NCBI RefSeq assembly: GCF_014268885.2
Contig: NZ_CP077095.1
Location: forward strand, 4,850,001-4,914,000
From: Pseudomonas xantholysinigenes
Lineage (GTDB): Bacteria > Pseudomonadota > Gammaproteobacteria > Pseudomonadales > Pseudomonadaceae
Length of the DNA stretch: 64,000 nt
Direction of reading: 5' to 3'
Under the pieces are notes generated by a model that worked only from the letters and a program-made list of their open reading frames with translations, was not told the origin of the DNA and did not search any database. Below, one piece after another: positions 19,572 to 30,758 of this stretch. Numbering within the stretch: position 1 is the stretch's first letter; each line of letters starts with the position of its first letter. Position numbers and translations under genes: made by a program.

Positions 19572-19877
19572 ATGAACCTGCAAGAACTGACCGAACGCCT
19601 GCACCGTATCCGCGACAACAACGACTGGCGCGGCTTCCACAGCCCAAAGAACCTGGCCATGGCCGCCAGCGTCGAAATGGCCGAACTGGTGGAAATCTTC
19701 CAGTGGCTGAGCGAGGACGAGTCCCGTCAGCTGCCCGCCGACAAACTCGCCCACGCCGGCCAGGAAGTGGGCGATATCGTCCTCTACCTGTTGCTGCTGT
19801 GCAGCGAACTGGGGCTGGACATGGATGCCGTGGTGCGAGCCAAACTGGCCGACAGCGAGAGGCGCTTCGCCAAATGA
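19572..19877 (+). CDS. MazG-like nucleotide pyrophosphohydrolase
   Basis: A 101-residue all-alpha NTP pyrophosphatase of the MazG-like/dCTPase group. The metal-binding pattern is visible as EMAELVEIFQWL (about 35-46) and EVGDIVLYLLLL (about 64-75), matching the ExxE...ExxD arrangement. Such enzymes hydrolyse non-canonical or excess (d)NTPs to the monophosphate. GAGGAG precedes the ATG at 19572; a start 21 bases upstream has no better support. It overlaps cmoM by four bases. Confidence 0.88.
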   Translation: MNLQELTERLHRIRDNNDWRGFHSPKNLAMAASVEMAELVEIFQWLSEDESRQLPADKLAHAGQEVGDIVLYLLLLCSELGLDMDAVVRAKLADSERRFAK

Positions 19878-20623
19878 ACGACCGTCACTTCGATGAACTG
19901 GCCAGCCGCTTCGCCGAGAAGATCTACGGCGGCGCCAAAGGCGCGATCCGCCTGGCGGTGCTCCAGGCGGACCTGGCCGAAGCCCTGCCCGAGCGCCCGC
20001 TGCGCGTGCTCGACATCGGTGCCGGGCTGGGCCACATGGCCCTGTGGCTGGCCCAGCGCGGCCATCAGCTGACCCTCGCCGAGCCCGCCGCGCCGATGCT
20101 CGACGGCGCCCGCGCACGCTTTGCCGAAGCCGGCGCGACAGCGACCTTCATCCAGGCGCCATGGCAGGACCTGCTCGGCCAGCTCACCGAGCGCTACGAC
20201 CTGGTGCTGTGCCATGCCGTGCTCGAATGGCTGGCCGAGCCCGAGAGCATCCTGCCGGTGCTGCACCAGTTGACCGCCCCGGGCGGCTGGCTGTCGCTGG
20301 CGTTCTACAACCGCGACGCGCTGGTCTATCGCAACTTGCTCAAGGGCCATTTCCGCAAGCTGCGCAGCAACCGCCTGGCCGGCGAGAAGCAGAGCCTGAC
20401 CCCACAGAAACCGCTTGATCCGCGTGAGCTCAAGGCGCAACTTGGAGCTGACTGGCAGGTCGAAAGCGAAAGTGGTGTACGGGTCTTCCATGACTACATG
20501 CCCAAGCAATTCCAGGACCAGGCCGAACTGCTCGACCTGCTGGAAATGGAGCTGGCGCACCGCCGCCACCCCAGCTTCGCCGGGCTGGGCCGCTACCTGC
20601 ACTGGATCTGCCGGCCACACTGA
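19874..20623 (+). CDS. cmoM: tRNA 5-carboxymethoxyuridine methyltransferase
   Basis: A 249-residue SAM-dependent methyltransferase (formerly SmtA) that methylates cmo5U at the tRNA wobble position to mcmo5U. The start [20 protein letters not shown], the SAM loop [17 protein letters not shown] near 43-59, [12 protein letters not shown] near 114-125 and the GQxKSLTP-like [15 protein letters not shown] near 167-181 are all characteristic. The ATG overlaps the stop of the preceding gene (ATGA). Confidence 0.92.
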   Translation: MNDRHFDELASRFAEKIYGGAKGAIRLAVLQADLAEALPERPLRVLDIGAGLGHMALWLAQRGHQLTLAEPAAPMLDGARARFAEAGATATFIQAPWQDLLGQLTERYDLVLCHAVLEWLAEPESILPVLHQLTAPGGWLSLAFYNRDALVYRNLLKGHFRKLRSNRLAGEKQSLTPQKPLDPRELKAQLGADWQVESESGVRVFHDYMPKQFQDQAELLDLLEMELAHRRHPSFAGLGRYLHWICRPH

Positions 20624-20643
20624 AGCATCCGCCAGGAGGATTA

Positions 20644-21270
20644 ATGGCGTACCGTCTGTTCTGCCTGGCCCTGCTACCCTTCGCCCTGGCTGCCTGCCAG
20701 GGCGCCAACCCCTATGTCGCCAGCAGCCAGCCACTGCCGCCGGCACCGCCCCAGGCCGCCAGCACCTTCGACGCCAGCGCCTACCCGGCGCCACCGCGCG
20801 ACTATGGCCGCTACCGCAGCTGGCGCTGGCGCAACGATCAGTTGCCCAATGGCCTGGTCAACGCGGCCCCAGGCCAACTGGCCGACGCCGTGAGCAGCGC
20901 GCTCGACCAGCACGGCTTGCGCCCGGCCCATGGCACTGCCGCCGACCTGCTGGTCAGTGCCGATGTGCGCCTGGAGCGACGCCTGCGCCAGGTGCGCGAC
21001 TACGACCCCTACTATGGGCCCTATCCCTATGGCGGCATCGGCTACAGCGGCTACCGCAATGGCTATGGCGCCTATGGCAGCGTGCCGATCGTGCGCACCT
21101 ACGAAGTCGAGGTGATGGTGGTGCGCATCGACCTGTACGACGCTCGCGACGGCCGACCGGTGTGGAGCGCCAGCGCCGAAAGCGGCAGCGACAAGGACGC
21201 GCCGCGTGAGCGCGAAAGCGCCCTGCGCGAATCGGTGAGCAAGGCGATGAGCGGCTATCCTCCCAGTTAA
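20644..21270 (+). CDS. DUF4136 lipoprotein, glycine/tyrosine-rich
   Basis: A 208-residue predicted lipoprotein: signal peptide with lipobox ALAAC (Cys18), a proline-rich linker to about 50, then a DUF4136 domain beginning [10 protein letters not shown] low-complexity Tyr/Gly/Pro segment spans about 119-145 in the middle of the domain. The function of DUF4136 is unknown. A second paralogue follows 20 bp downstream, so the two are probably co-expressed envelope proteins. Confidence 0.85.
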   Translation: MAYRLFCLALLPFALAACQGANPYVASSQPLPPAPPQAASTFDASAYPAPPRDYGRYRSWRWRNDQLPNGLVNAAPGQLADAVSSALDQHGLRPAHGTAADLLVSADVRLERRLRQVRDYDPYYGPYPYGGIGYSGYRNGYGAYGSVPIVRTYEVEVMVVRIDLYDARDGRPVWSASAESGSDKDAPRERESALRESVSKAMSGYPPS

Positions 21271-21290
21271 TCTCGAACCGGAGAACCATC

Positions 21291-21851
21291 ATGTTGCGCC
21301 GTCTCATTCTACTGTCCCTGGCCCTGTTGCTCAGCGCCTGTTCGAGCAACAACGTGCAACAGGACTTCGATGCCAGCCGTGACTTCGCCGCCTATCGCAG
21401 CTGGGCCTGGCAGGAGCCAGGGCTGCAATACCGTCCGGACGACCCACGGATCAAGAGCGACCTGACCGAGCAGCGTATCCGTCAGGCTGTGGCCGGCCAG
21501 CTCGACCAGCGTGGCCTGCGCCCGGTGCAGGGCAATGCCCGGCCTGACGTCAAGGTGCGCGCCTACCTGATCGTCGAGCAACGCCAGCAGCAGATCACCA
21601 CCAACTATGGCGGGGCCTGGGGCGGCTATTGGGGAGGCTACTGGGGCGGGCCGATGTACAACGAGACCCGCAGCGTCGACTACAAGGTGGCGACCATCCA
21701 GGTCGACCTGTTCGATGGCCGCGACGGCAAGCTGGTGTGGCGCGGCAGTGCCGAGCAGATCATGAACAACTACCCACCCAGCCCGCAGGAGCGCAACGCC
21801 GCGATCCAGAAGACCGTGACCCAGGTGCTGAGCAACTATCCGCCGCACTGA
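21291..21851 (+). CDS. DUF4136 lipoprotein
   Basis: A 186-residue paralogue of the preceding lipoprotein. The lipobox is LLSAC (Cys17); the domain starts DFAAYRSWAWQEPG near 31-44 and contains a GGAWGGYWGGYWGG run near 105-118, in the same place as the Tyr/Gly-rich insert of its neighbour. Both end with a YPP motif (SNYPPH here, SGYPPS in the neighbour). Function unknown; outer-membrane anchored by prediction. Confidence 0.87.
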   Translation: MLRRLILLSLALLLSACSSNNVQQDFDASRDFAAYRSWAWQEPGLQYRPDDPRIKSDLTEQRIRQAVAGQLDQRGLRPVQGNARPDVKVRAYLIVEQRQQQITTNYGGAWGGYWGGYWGGPMYNETRSVDYKVATIQVDLFDGRDGKLVWRGSAEQIMNNYPPSPQERNAAIQKTVTQVLSNYPPH

Positions 21852-21886
21852 GGCCTGCGCGTGCCCTGTAGATACCGTCTTGACCC

Positions 21887-22858
21887 TCACCCCGCAAGAG
21901 GGATTTTGGGGTCAAACGGTATCCCCGACTTCACCACCCCGTAAACCAGGTGCAGCAGCTTGCGCATCGCCGCGCAGACGATCTGTTTGTAAGCTTTGTG
22001 CCGGCTGCTCAACCGCTCTGCCAGTTCCTTCACAACAGGGTTATGTCTGATTGAGACAGTGCCTGACATCCACAAGCCTGCACGCAGCCTTGAGGCGCCT
22101 GTACGCGAAATAGTGCTCTTACCTATGAACTCTCCCGATTGCTGCACCACTGGGTTTAAGCCTGAAAACGCGACAATCGCAGAAGGGCTTTGGTATTTCA
22201 GTGGATCGCCCAGTTCGGCGAGCAGCAACGTAGCAGTGGTGTCACCCAAACCATCAATCGAGGTAATCAGCTCACGTCGCTTGCGCAGGTCTGGATCATC
22301 ATCGATCGTCTGCTCGATGGCCTTCCTGGTCTTTTCCAGCTCTTCGTTGATGTGCCCGATTACGTCTTGAATCGACTGCTGTACCGCATCTAGTGCGACA
22401 TCCAAACGATTCTGCTCCATCTGGCGCATTTCCTTGAGGTCGTCCAGTCGCCGCACCAGAGCACGCAAGCGGCGCTGCGCAGGGGGCTCAGGCTCCCACT
22501 GGCGAAGCGAGACAGCCTTTTGTTGGCCATAGGCAGCAATGACTTTGGCGTCAGCCTTATCTGTTTTGACGCGCCGAAGCTCCACGTCAGCGAATTTCGC
22601 AATCACCGCCGGGTTCAGAATGCACACCCGATAACCTTGGTTGTGACAGTGCTCGGCCAGCGCTTCGTGATAGATGCCTGTAGCCTCCATAACAATCCAG
22701 GCGCCTGGTTCAGCATGGCGCTCAAGCCAGTCGCTAAACTGCCTGAACCCTCCAGGATCATTGGACAGCTTGGCTTTGGTGCGCATCTTGCCATTGGGGA
22801 GCGGGATGGCAATGTCGAAAGATTTTTTGGCGACATCAACGCCAACAAAGACGGACAT
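21887..22858 (-). CDS. IS110-family transposase (DEDD, bridge-RNA-guided type)
   Basis: A 323-residue IS110-type recombinase. The N-terminal RuvC-like domain has the DEDD set at Asp8 (FVGVDVAKK), Glu58 (VMEATG), Asp100 and Asp103 (KTDKADAK). The middle is a coiled-coil-like region around 140-190, and the C-terminal Transposase_20 domain holds SIDGLGDTTATLLLAELGD near 200-218 and TGASRLR near 253-259 with the probable nucleophilic serine. A strong GGAGGAG precedes the ATG. The stop lies only about 17 bases from the element end, so all noncoding sequence is on the 5' side, as in the IS110 (not IS1111) subgroup. Confidence 0.95.
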   Translation of the reverse strand: MSVFVGVDVAKKSFDIAIPLPNGKMRTKAKLSNDPGGFRQFSDWLERHAEPGAWIVMEATGIYHEALAEHCHNQGYRVCILNPAVIAKFADVELRRVKTDKADAKVIAAYGQQKAVSLRQWEPEPPAQRRLRALVRRLDDLKEMRQMEQNRLDVALDAVQQSIQDVIGHINEELEKTRKAIEQTIDDDPDLRKRRELITSIDGLGDTTATLLLAELGDPLKYQSPSAIVAFSGLNPVVQQSGEFIGKSTISRTGASRLRAGLWMSGTVSIRHNPVVKELAERLSSRHKAYKQIVCAAMRKLLHLVYGVVKSGIPFDPKIPLAG

Positions 22859-22899
22859 GATCTCCTCCTTCAAACTACGAAAGTCGATCACCCTACACT

Positions 22900-23090
22900 C
22901 AGTTCAACCTTGTTAATGCGTGCTCACGCCGGGGGCGGGCACTAGATACCGTTCGAACTCGTCGAGTGGGGTTGGAAGACCAGAGCGTTATCTACAGTGC
23001 GGGCTTGATGCCCTTGGAGCGGCTCTGCTTCAAGGCCTTCCCTCGATGATCAGTCGAGAACTTTCGCCTCTAGGGAGGCGAAAGTCGAGA
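22900..23090 (-). ncRNA. Putative IS110 bridge RNA
   Basis: Read on the minus strand, the noncoding end of the element contains in order: a 10-bp hairpin (arms at 23075-23084 and 23061-23070); a first loop with left guide GCCGCTCC (23016-23023), a GGGC/GCCC stem (23001-23013) and right guide CTGTAG (22992-22997); and a second loop with left guide ACGGTATCT (22944-22952), a GCGT/ACGC stem (22918-22929) and right guide ACAAG (22909-22913). The first pair matches the two halves of the target REP arm; the second matches the element's right end and left end around a CT core. This is the bridge-RNA order known from IS621. RNA ends are estimates. Confidence 0.75.
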
Positions 23091-23094
23091 TACA

Positions 23095-23128
23095 AGGAGC
23101 GGCCTTGTGCCGCTCCTACAAAGGCCAC
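23095..23128. repeat. REP palindrome split by the IS110 element
   Basis: AGGAGCGG and CCGCTCCT flank a seven-base centre (23095-23117), followed by ACAAAGGCC. With the CCTGT left of the insertion sequence it reconstitutes an uninterrupted REP arm. Confidence 0.75.
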
Positions 23129-23219
23129 AGCCAACAAGCAAGGCAACTTGCCATCATCTTGACTACACTCCTTGCACCGCCGCCGCGCTGCCGGGCCTCT
23201 GGCCGGCAAAGGAGTGCCC

Positions 23220-25156
23220 GTGGTTACCCGTTCCGCTGTGCGCCAACGCGGCGCGATCGGCCTGATGGCCGTCTTGACCCTCGGCCTGGCCCTGGTGTTC
23301 ATGCTGCTGACTGTCGACGGCGGGCGGCTTTACCTGGAGCAGCGCAAGCTCCAGCGCATCGCCGATATGGCGGCCCTGGAGGCCGCGGAACATGGCGGCC
23401 AGTGCGGCGGCAGCGGCACCCAGGCCAGCACCCTGGCACGCACCGCGGCCACCCGCAACGGCCATTCCCCGCTCAACCCGCTGACCGCCAGCTGCGGTTA
23501 CTTGCGCACCGGCAACAACAACCTGCGCACCTTCATCGCCGACGCCACGCGCCATGAGGCGATCAAGGTCGAAGTCAGCAACGTCGTGGTCACCAGTGTG
23601 GCCGGTGGGGTCTATGCCCTGGTACAAGGCGGCGCGCTGGCGCGGACCACCACCCTGCATGCCAGCGCGGTGGCTGCCAACCCCGGCCCACCCCAGGCGA
23701 TGCTGAGCATTCGCACCACGCTGGCCACGGTCAACTCGAACCAGGGTTCGCTGCTCAATGGCTTGCTCAAGGCCCTCGGCGGCTCGACGCAAATCGACCT
23801 GCTCGGCTGGCAAGGCATCGCCACGACCCGCCTCAACCTGCTGCACTACCTCGATCAGCTGGCAATCGACCTGAACTTGAAAGTGGGCGACTACCAGCAG
23901 CTGCTGAACCTCGACACCAGCGCCACTGTCTTGCTGCAAGCGGCGGTCAAGGTGCTGCAGCAAAGCGGCGCCGCCGCCGATGTGATCACCAACCTGGGCA
24001 AGGTGGCGCTGGACCTGCCTGCCGGCGGCTTGCGCCTGGGCGAGCTGCTGGACCTGCAGAATGGCACCGCCCAGGCCGGCCTGGATGCCAGCATCCAGCT
24101 GCTACAACTGGTGCAGGGGGTGATCCAGCTGGCGGCCAGCGAACGGGCGGTGAACGCCGATCTGCCGATCAGTGTGCTTGGCCTGGCCAATGGCCGGGTA
24201 CAACTGCGGGTGATCGAGCCCCAGCAGATTTCCTCGGTGGGTGATCCTCGCAGCGACGCGCTGCGCGTGCACACCGCCCAGGTCCGCGCCCTGGTATCCC
24301 TCGACCTGCCGCTGCTGAGCGGCATCGCCGGCCTGCTCAACGCCGTGCTGGACCTGGCGGCGCCACTGACCAACGTGCTCAACAACCTGCTTAGCCTCAA
24401 CCTGCTGGGCACCGTGCAATCGCTGACCTGCGCCCTGGGCGTGCCGTGCAAGGTCAGTGACATCAAGTTGCTGGACACCCAGGTGCATATCGACATCGGC
24501 CTGGAGGTCGCCGAGGGCACCAGCCGCCTACGCCCGGCACCGCCCGACAACTACAGTTGCACGCCCAGGAGCCTGACCACCCTCACCCAGCGCTCGGCGG
24601 CGAAGATCGCCATCGGCAAGTTCGACTCACCCGCGGACTTCCTCAGCAACGGCACCGCCGTGGTCAAGGCACTGCCGCTGATCGACATCGGCACCAATAC
24701 CTGCAGCCGTCTGCTGATCCTGCCGCCGTCCTGCGGCACCCGGGTGCCCTATGCCGGCGGTGGCATCGGCCTGAGGGTCGACGCCAAGGTGCTGGGCAGC
24801 GGGCCCACCGAGAAAGCCCTGGTGTTCGCCCGGACGACGCCGACCTGGGAAATTGGCGACGAGCCGTTCTTCCAACGCATGGACAACGACTCGACACAGG
24901 TGGTCGCCAGCCTTACCGATACCTTGGCCGGGATTCATCTGGAAGCCTACCGGCCCACCGCGAACAGCGGGTTGGGCCAGGTGCTGGTGCTGACCGCCGG
25001 GTTGCTGGACGGGGTGAAGAACATCCTCGAGCCACTGATCAAGAACCTGCTCAGCCCACTGCTCGACCCGCTGCTCAACACCTTGCTCAAGGTGCTGGGC
25101 ATCGACCTGCTCAATGCCGAGGTCGGCGCCAACCTCAGTTGCACCAGCGGCCACGC

Positions 25157-25172
<16 letters not shown>
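23220..25172 (+). CDS. tadG: TadG-like pilus-associated protein
   Basis: A 650-residue protein with one N-terminal membrane helix (RQRGAIGLMAVLTLGLALVF) followed by VDGGRLYLEQRKLQRIADMAALEA, the signature of the TadG/pseudopilin-like N domain. The rest is a long, leucine- and asparagine-rich extracytoplasmic region with repeats of the NLLSxLLxxLLxxLLK type near 380-400 and 615-640. The GTG at 23220 is chosen because AAGGAG lies five bases before it. It belongs with the Tad locus but is separated from the main operon, downstream of and convergent with the PprA-like kinase gene, and next to the insertion sequence. Confidence 0.82.
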
Positions 25173-27789
<2,617 letters not shown>

Positions 27790-27793
<4 letters not shown>

Positions 27794-28233
27794 AGTTGCA
27801 GGCTCGCCGTGGCCTGCAGGCGTGCAGGCAGCTTCGGCACCTCGCCCACCAGCGGCAGCACCAGGGTCGGCAAGACCCGGGTGAGGCGGTCGCGCGGATA
27901 GTCGATAACCACTGTCAGCACCTTGTCGGCACCGACGCTGACCCGGGTATCGGTGATCACGCTGAAGCCCAGGGCGTTGGGCATCCACGCCAATTGCTGG
28001 CCAATCACCTGGCGGGCCACGCCCTGCACATCCAGCGCGTAGGTCTGGCTGCTCGGGTCCACCGCCACGCAGCGGCGCACCGCCTCGCTGCTGGCCTGGT
28101 TGAAGGACTGCAGCATCAGCATCGGCAGGGCATAGCTGACCAGGCCATAGAACACCGCGAAGAACACCATGAATACCGCGACAAACTCGATGGCTGCCGC
28201 GCCTTTTTGCTGTCGCGCCGGGCTTGCTTTCAT
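27790..28233 (-). CDS. TadE-like pseudopilin
   Basis: A 147-residue minor pseudopilin-like protein. QQKGAAAIEFVAVFMVFFAVFYG near 8-30 is the TadE/TadF N-terminal motif with a glycine before the hydrophobic helix and the conserved glutamate at +5 relative to it, a likely substrate of the adjacent prepilin peptidase. The remainder is extracytoplasmic with a VRRCVAVDP cysteine. It overlaps the kinase gene by four bases and is divergent from the peptidase gene across 75 bp. Confidence 0.85.
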
Positions 28234-28308
28234 GATCGCGTCTACCCTGACTCTGAGACCTGAGTGAAAGCATAGATCCGTTCAACGAATAGGGATGGCC
28301 ATTTGCCA

Positions 28309-28779
28309 ATGCACAGCATTGTTCTCCTGATGTGGCTTGCCTTGTGCACCGAACAAGATGTCCGTGAACGACAGATCTCCAACAGCCTCACCCTCGGTGT
28401 GGCCGCCTGTGCGCTGGTCTGGCTGTTCGCCACCGGGCGCAGCTGGATCGGCGCCGAGGCCAGCGAGGCGGGTTGGGCGCTGGCCATCGTCATGCTGCTC
28501 ACCCTGCCCGGCTACATGCTTGGCCGGTTCGGCGCAGGCGACGTCAAGCTGATGGGTGCCCTGGCCCTGGCCACCAGCCCGCAATATGTGCTCGGCACCT
28601 TCATCGGCGCCGGGGTCACGGTCGTGGCCTGGCTGCTCAGCCGTCGCCGCCTGTGGACCCTGCTCAATCCCAAGGTGAAGAAACGCTTGCAGGCGCTGGC
28701 CGAACAAGTCGGCGACAAGCAGCCGTTCGCCCCTTATGTGCTGGCCGGCTTCCTGCTGACCGCCGTCTGGATCCAATAA
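28309..28779 (+). CDS. Type IV prepilin peptidase of the Tad system (FppA/TadV-like)
   Basis: A 156-residue inner-membrane aspartic peptidase of the A24 family, shorter than PilD because it lacks the N-methylase domain. Catalytic aspartates are Asp17 (CTEQDVRERQIS) and Asp78 in GAGDVKLMGA. Four or five membrane helices are predicted. It should cleave Flp and the TadE-like protein after glycine. The ATG at 28309 is used; a TTG two codons upstream is possible. Confidence 0.88.
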   Translation: MHSIVLLMWLALCTEQDVRERQISNSLTLGVAACALVWLFATGRSWIGAEASEAGWALAIVMLLTLPGYMLGRFGAGDVKLMGALALATSPQYVLGTFIGAGVTVVAWLLSRRRLWTLLNPKVKKRLQALAEQVGDKQPFAPYVLAGFLLTAVWIQ

Positions 28780-28897
28780 TCGACCGTACGGTCGGATGCA
28801 GGACAAGGCCGATGTACATAATTGCAAAGTGCGACTACTTTTCTACCTGCCGGAGCGCCTGGCCCGGGAGCAGGGCCGATACAACAGGGAGTTGATC

Positions 28898-29674
28898 GTG
28901 AACAAGTCCGTCAGTGAGGTGAAGATTCTGGTTGTCGACGACCAGCCGCTGATCGTCGAAGAGTTGTGCGAGTTCCTCGAACGCGAGGGTTATCGCTGTG
29001 TCCCGGCCCATTCCACGGGCCAGGCCATCGACTGCTACAAGGCCGACGAAACCATCGGCCTGGTGCTGTGCGACCTGCACATGCCCGAGCGCGATGGCAT
29101 CGAGCTGGTCCGCGCCTTGAAGCAGATCACCGGAGCACAGCGGATGTTCGAGGCGATCATGCTGACTGGCCGTGCCGACAAGCAGGATGTGATCCGCGCG
29201 CTGCGCGAAGGCTTCGCCGATTACTACCAGAAACCCATGGACCTGGACGAACTGCTCGAGGGCGTGCGCCGCCAGGAGGCCGCGCTGCTGGAGCGGCGCC
29301 GCAATTTCCGCGAACTGGGTAGCCTCAACCAGCGTCTGCAGGAGCTGGCCGAATCCATCGACGACCTTTACCAGGACCTGGAAAAAGCCCGCGGCCAAGG
29401 TGCCCACCGGCGCGCCACCGATGTCGAGGAGAGCGAGCAGGAATTGCCGGCGGCGTTCGAGAAGCTGTCACCGCGGCAGCTGGAAGTCGCCCGGCTGGTG
29501 AGCAAGGGCAAGACCAACTACCAGATCGCCTGCGAGCTGGGCATCACCGAAAACACCGTGAAGCTCTACGTGTCACAGGTACTGCGCCTGACCCACATGC
29601 ACAACCGCACGCAGCTGGCGCTGGCGATGGCACCGCGTACGTCGCCGGTGCACCAGCGCTTTACCACGCACTGA
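28898..29674 (+). CDS. LuxR-type response regulator, PprB-like
   Basis: A 258-residue regulator: receiver domain at 1-125 with acidic pair DD near 14-15, phospho-acceptor aspartate in VLCDLHMPERDG near 57, threonine in MLTGRAD and lysine in YYQKPMD; a coiled-coil linker near 130-175; and a LuxR/GerE HTH near 190-250 (LSPRQLEVARLVSKGKTN). This is the PprB arrangement; in P. aeruginosa PprB activates flp-tad transcription. GTG at 28898 has AGGGAG upstream. Likely phosphorylated by the kinase at 25157. Confidence 0.87.
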   Translation: MNKSVSEVKILVVDDQPLIVEELCEFLEREGYRCVPAHSTGQAIDCYKADETIGLVLCDLHMPERDGIELVRALKQITGAQRMFEAIMLTGRADKQDVIRALREGFADYYQKPMDLDELLEGVRRQEAALLERRRNFRELGSLNQRLQELAESIDDLYQDLEKARGQGAHRRATDVEESEQELPAAFEKLSPRQLEVARLVSKGKTNYQIACELGITENTVKLYVSQVLRLTHMHNRTQLALAMAPRTSPVHQRFTTH

Positions 29675-29695
29675 GGGGCGCCTGCGCCAGCCGCA

Positions 29696-29953
29696 TCAAC
29701 CGCCATTGTTCGATGAACTGATCTTGGTCCAGCGGTAGAAGTCCGGAATCGCATACTTGTAGCTGTCCAGCCAGCGCTGCATGGCCTGGTCACGCTCCTT
29801 GTCGGTCTGCACCTGGCGCACCGGGGACGCCTGGCGGTTGCTCGCCTGCACCTGCAACAACGCTTCGGTGGCGGTTTGTGCCTGCGGCGGGTCGTCGGCC
29901 ATGGCCAGCAGGGGGGTAATGACACACGCCAGAACGATGCTTGGCTTGAACAT
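29696..29953 (-). CDS. DUF3613 small exported protein of the Tad locus
   Basis: An 85-residue protein with a signal peptide (hydrophobic to about 18, cleavage after AMA) and a short polar mature part ending KYAIPDFYRWTKISSSNNGG, the DUF3613 pattern. A homologous small gene sits at the end of the P. aeruginosa tad operon next to tadD. The ATG at 29953 has GGAGG five bases before it. Function unknown. Confidence 0.8.
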   Translation of the reverse strand: MFKPSIVLACVITPLLAMADDPPQAQTATEALLQVQASNRQASPVRQVQTDKERDQAMQRWLDSYKYAIPDFYRWTKISSSNNGG

Positions 29954-29966
29954 GCTCACCTCCAGG

Positions 29967-30668
29967 TCAATTGAGCGTTGCCGCCGATGGCGTTCCCGTC
30001 AGCGCCAGCGGCCCACGCCCGCTGGCCCGGATGCGCTGCGCCCGGGCCTGGGCCTCGGCGAACTGCGCCGGCTGCAAGTGCAGGCGCTTGACCAGGTCCT
30101 CGGCCTGGTCCCAGTGATCCTGCAGCAACGACAAGGTCACCAGGTTCACCGCAGGCAAGGGGTTGTCGTCCCTGAGTTCGATGGCGGTGAGGAACTCGAA
30201 GCGCGCCTGCTCGTGATTGCCCAGGTTCATCTGCACCACGCCCAGGTCGTTGCGTACTTTTTCATCGGTGGGCGCCAGGCGCGCCGCCCGTTGCAGGTTG
30301 CGCAGGGCCTGGACGTCGTCGCCACGGGCCGCGGCCAACTGCCCCAGGCCATGCTCGCCTTCGGCCGCCAGGCAGCCGCCGAGCAGGCTGCGGTACAGCG
30401 GCTCGGCCTCGCCGCGGCCAAGCAGGCGCAACACCTTGGCCTTGCGCAGACGCACCTGGTCGAGGGTGTCGGGCAATTGCTCGAGGTGGGCAAGCCCGGC
30501 GTGGGGGCGGCCTTCGTTGATCATCTGGTCGGCCATGTCCAGGCTCAGTTGCTGGTCGGCATCAGGCTTGCCGCAGCTGCCGCCAAACAGGTGGGCCAAG
30601 CCATCGGGTTGCTGACCGGCGCAACCGGCGAGCAGTAGCAGACTGCTGAACAACAGGATCGCTTTCAT
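29967..30668 (-). CDS. tadD: TadD-like TPR lipoprotein
   Basis: A 233-residue lipoprotein (lipobox LLAGC, Cys16 or so) with tetratricopeptide helices from about 45 to 190, including DEKVRNDLGVVQMNLGNHEQA near 133-153. TadD proteins are pilotins or assembly scaffolds for the Tad secretin RcpA. GGGAGAAGG precedes the ATG. It follows tadC on the same strand after 90 bp. Confidence 0.85.
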   Translation of the reverse strand: MKAILLFSSLLLLAGCAGQQPDGLAHLFGGSCGKPDADQQLSLDMADQMINEGRPHAGLAHLEQLPDTLDQVRLRKAKVLRLLGRGEAEPLYRSLLGGCLAAEGEHGLGQLAAARGDDVQALRNLQRAARLAPTDEKVRNDLGVVQMNLGNHEQARFEFLTAIELRDDNPLPAVNLVTLSLLQDHWDQAEDLVKRLHLQPAQFAEAQARAQRIRASGRGPLALTGTPSAATLN

Positions 30669-30758
30669 TGCCCTTCTCCCTTTCACTGCACCGCTCTCAT
30701 GCAACAAACGTCACGCTTTCATTGAGGGTGACCTGTGGAAGCGAACAGTCCCCCGCGT

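Larger units (their letters stand above)
21870..23094 (-). mobile_element. IS110-family insertion sequence, complete copy
   Basis: An element of about 1.2 kb consisting of a transposase gene and a 236-nt noncoding stretch upstream of it, without long terminal inverted repeats. The right-hand flank resumes as GAGCGGCC and the left flank ends CCTGT, which together with one AG (CT on the other strand) rebuilds the REP arm CCTGTAGGAGCGGCC found elsewhere in this window. I therefore place the core at 21870-21871 and again at 23095-23096. The left end is identical in the second copy at 63277. The boundaries rest on that reconstruction and could shift by a base or two. Confidence 0.88.

Noticed and set aside
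27794..28309. N-terminal extension of the PprA-like kinase through tadE
   Set aside because: The extension is out of frame with a clear TadE protein on the same strand and has no homology-like features; GTG at 27793 overlapping the tadE stop is the better start.
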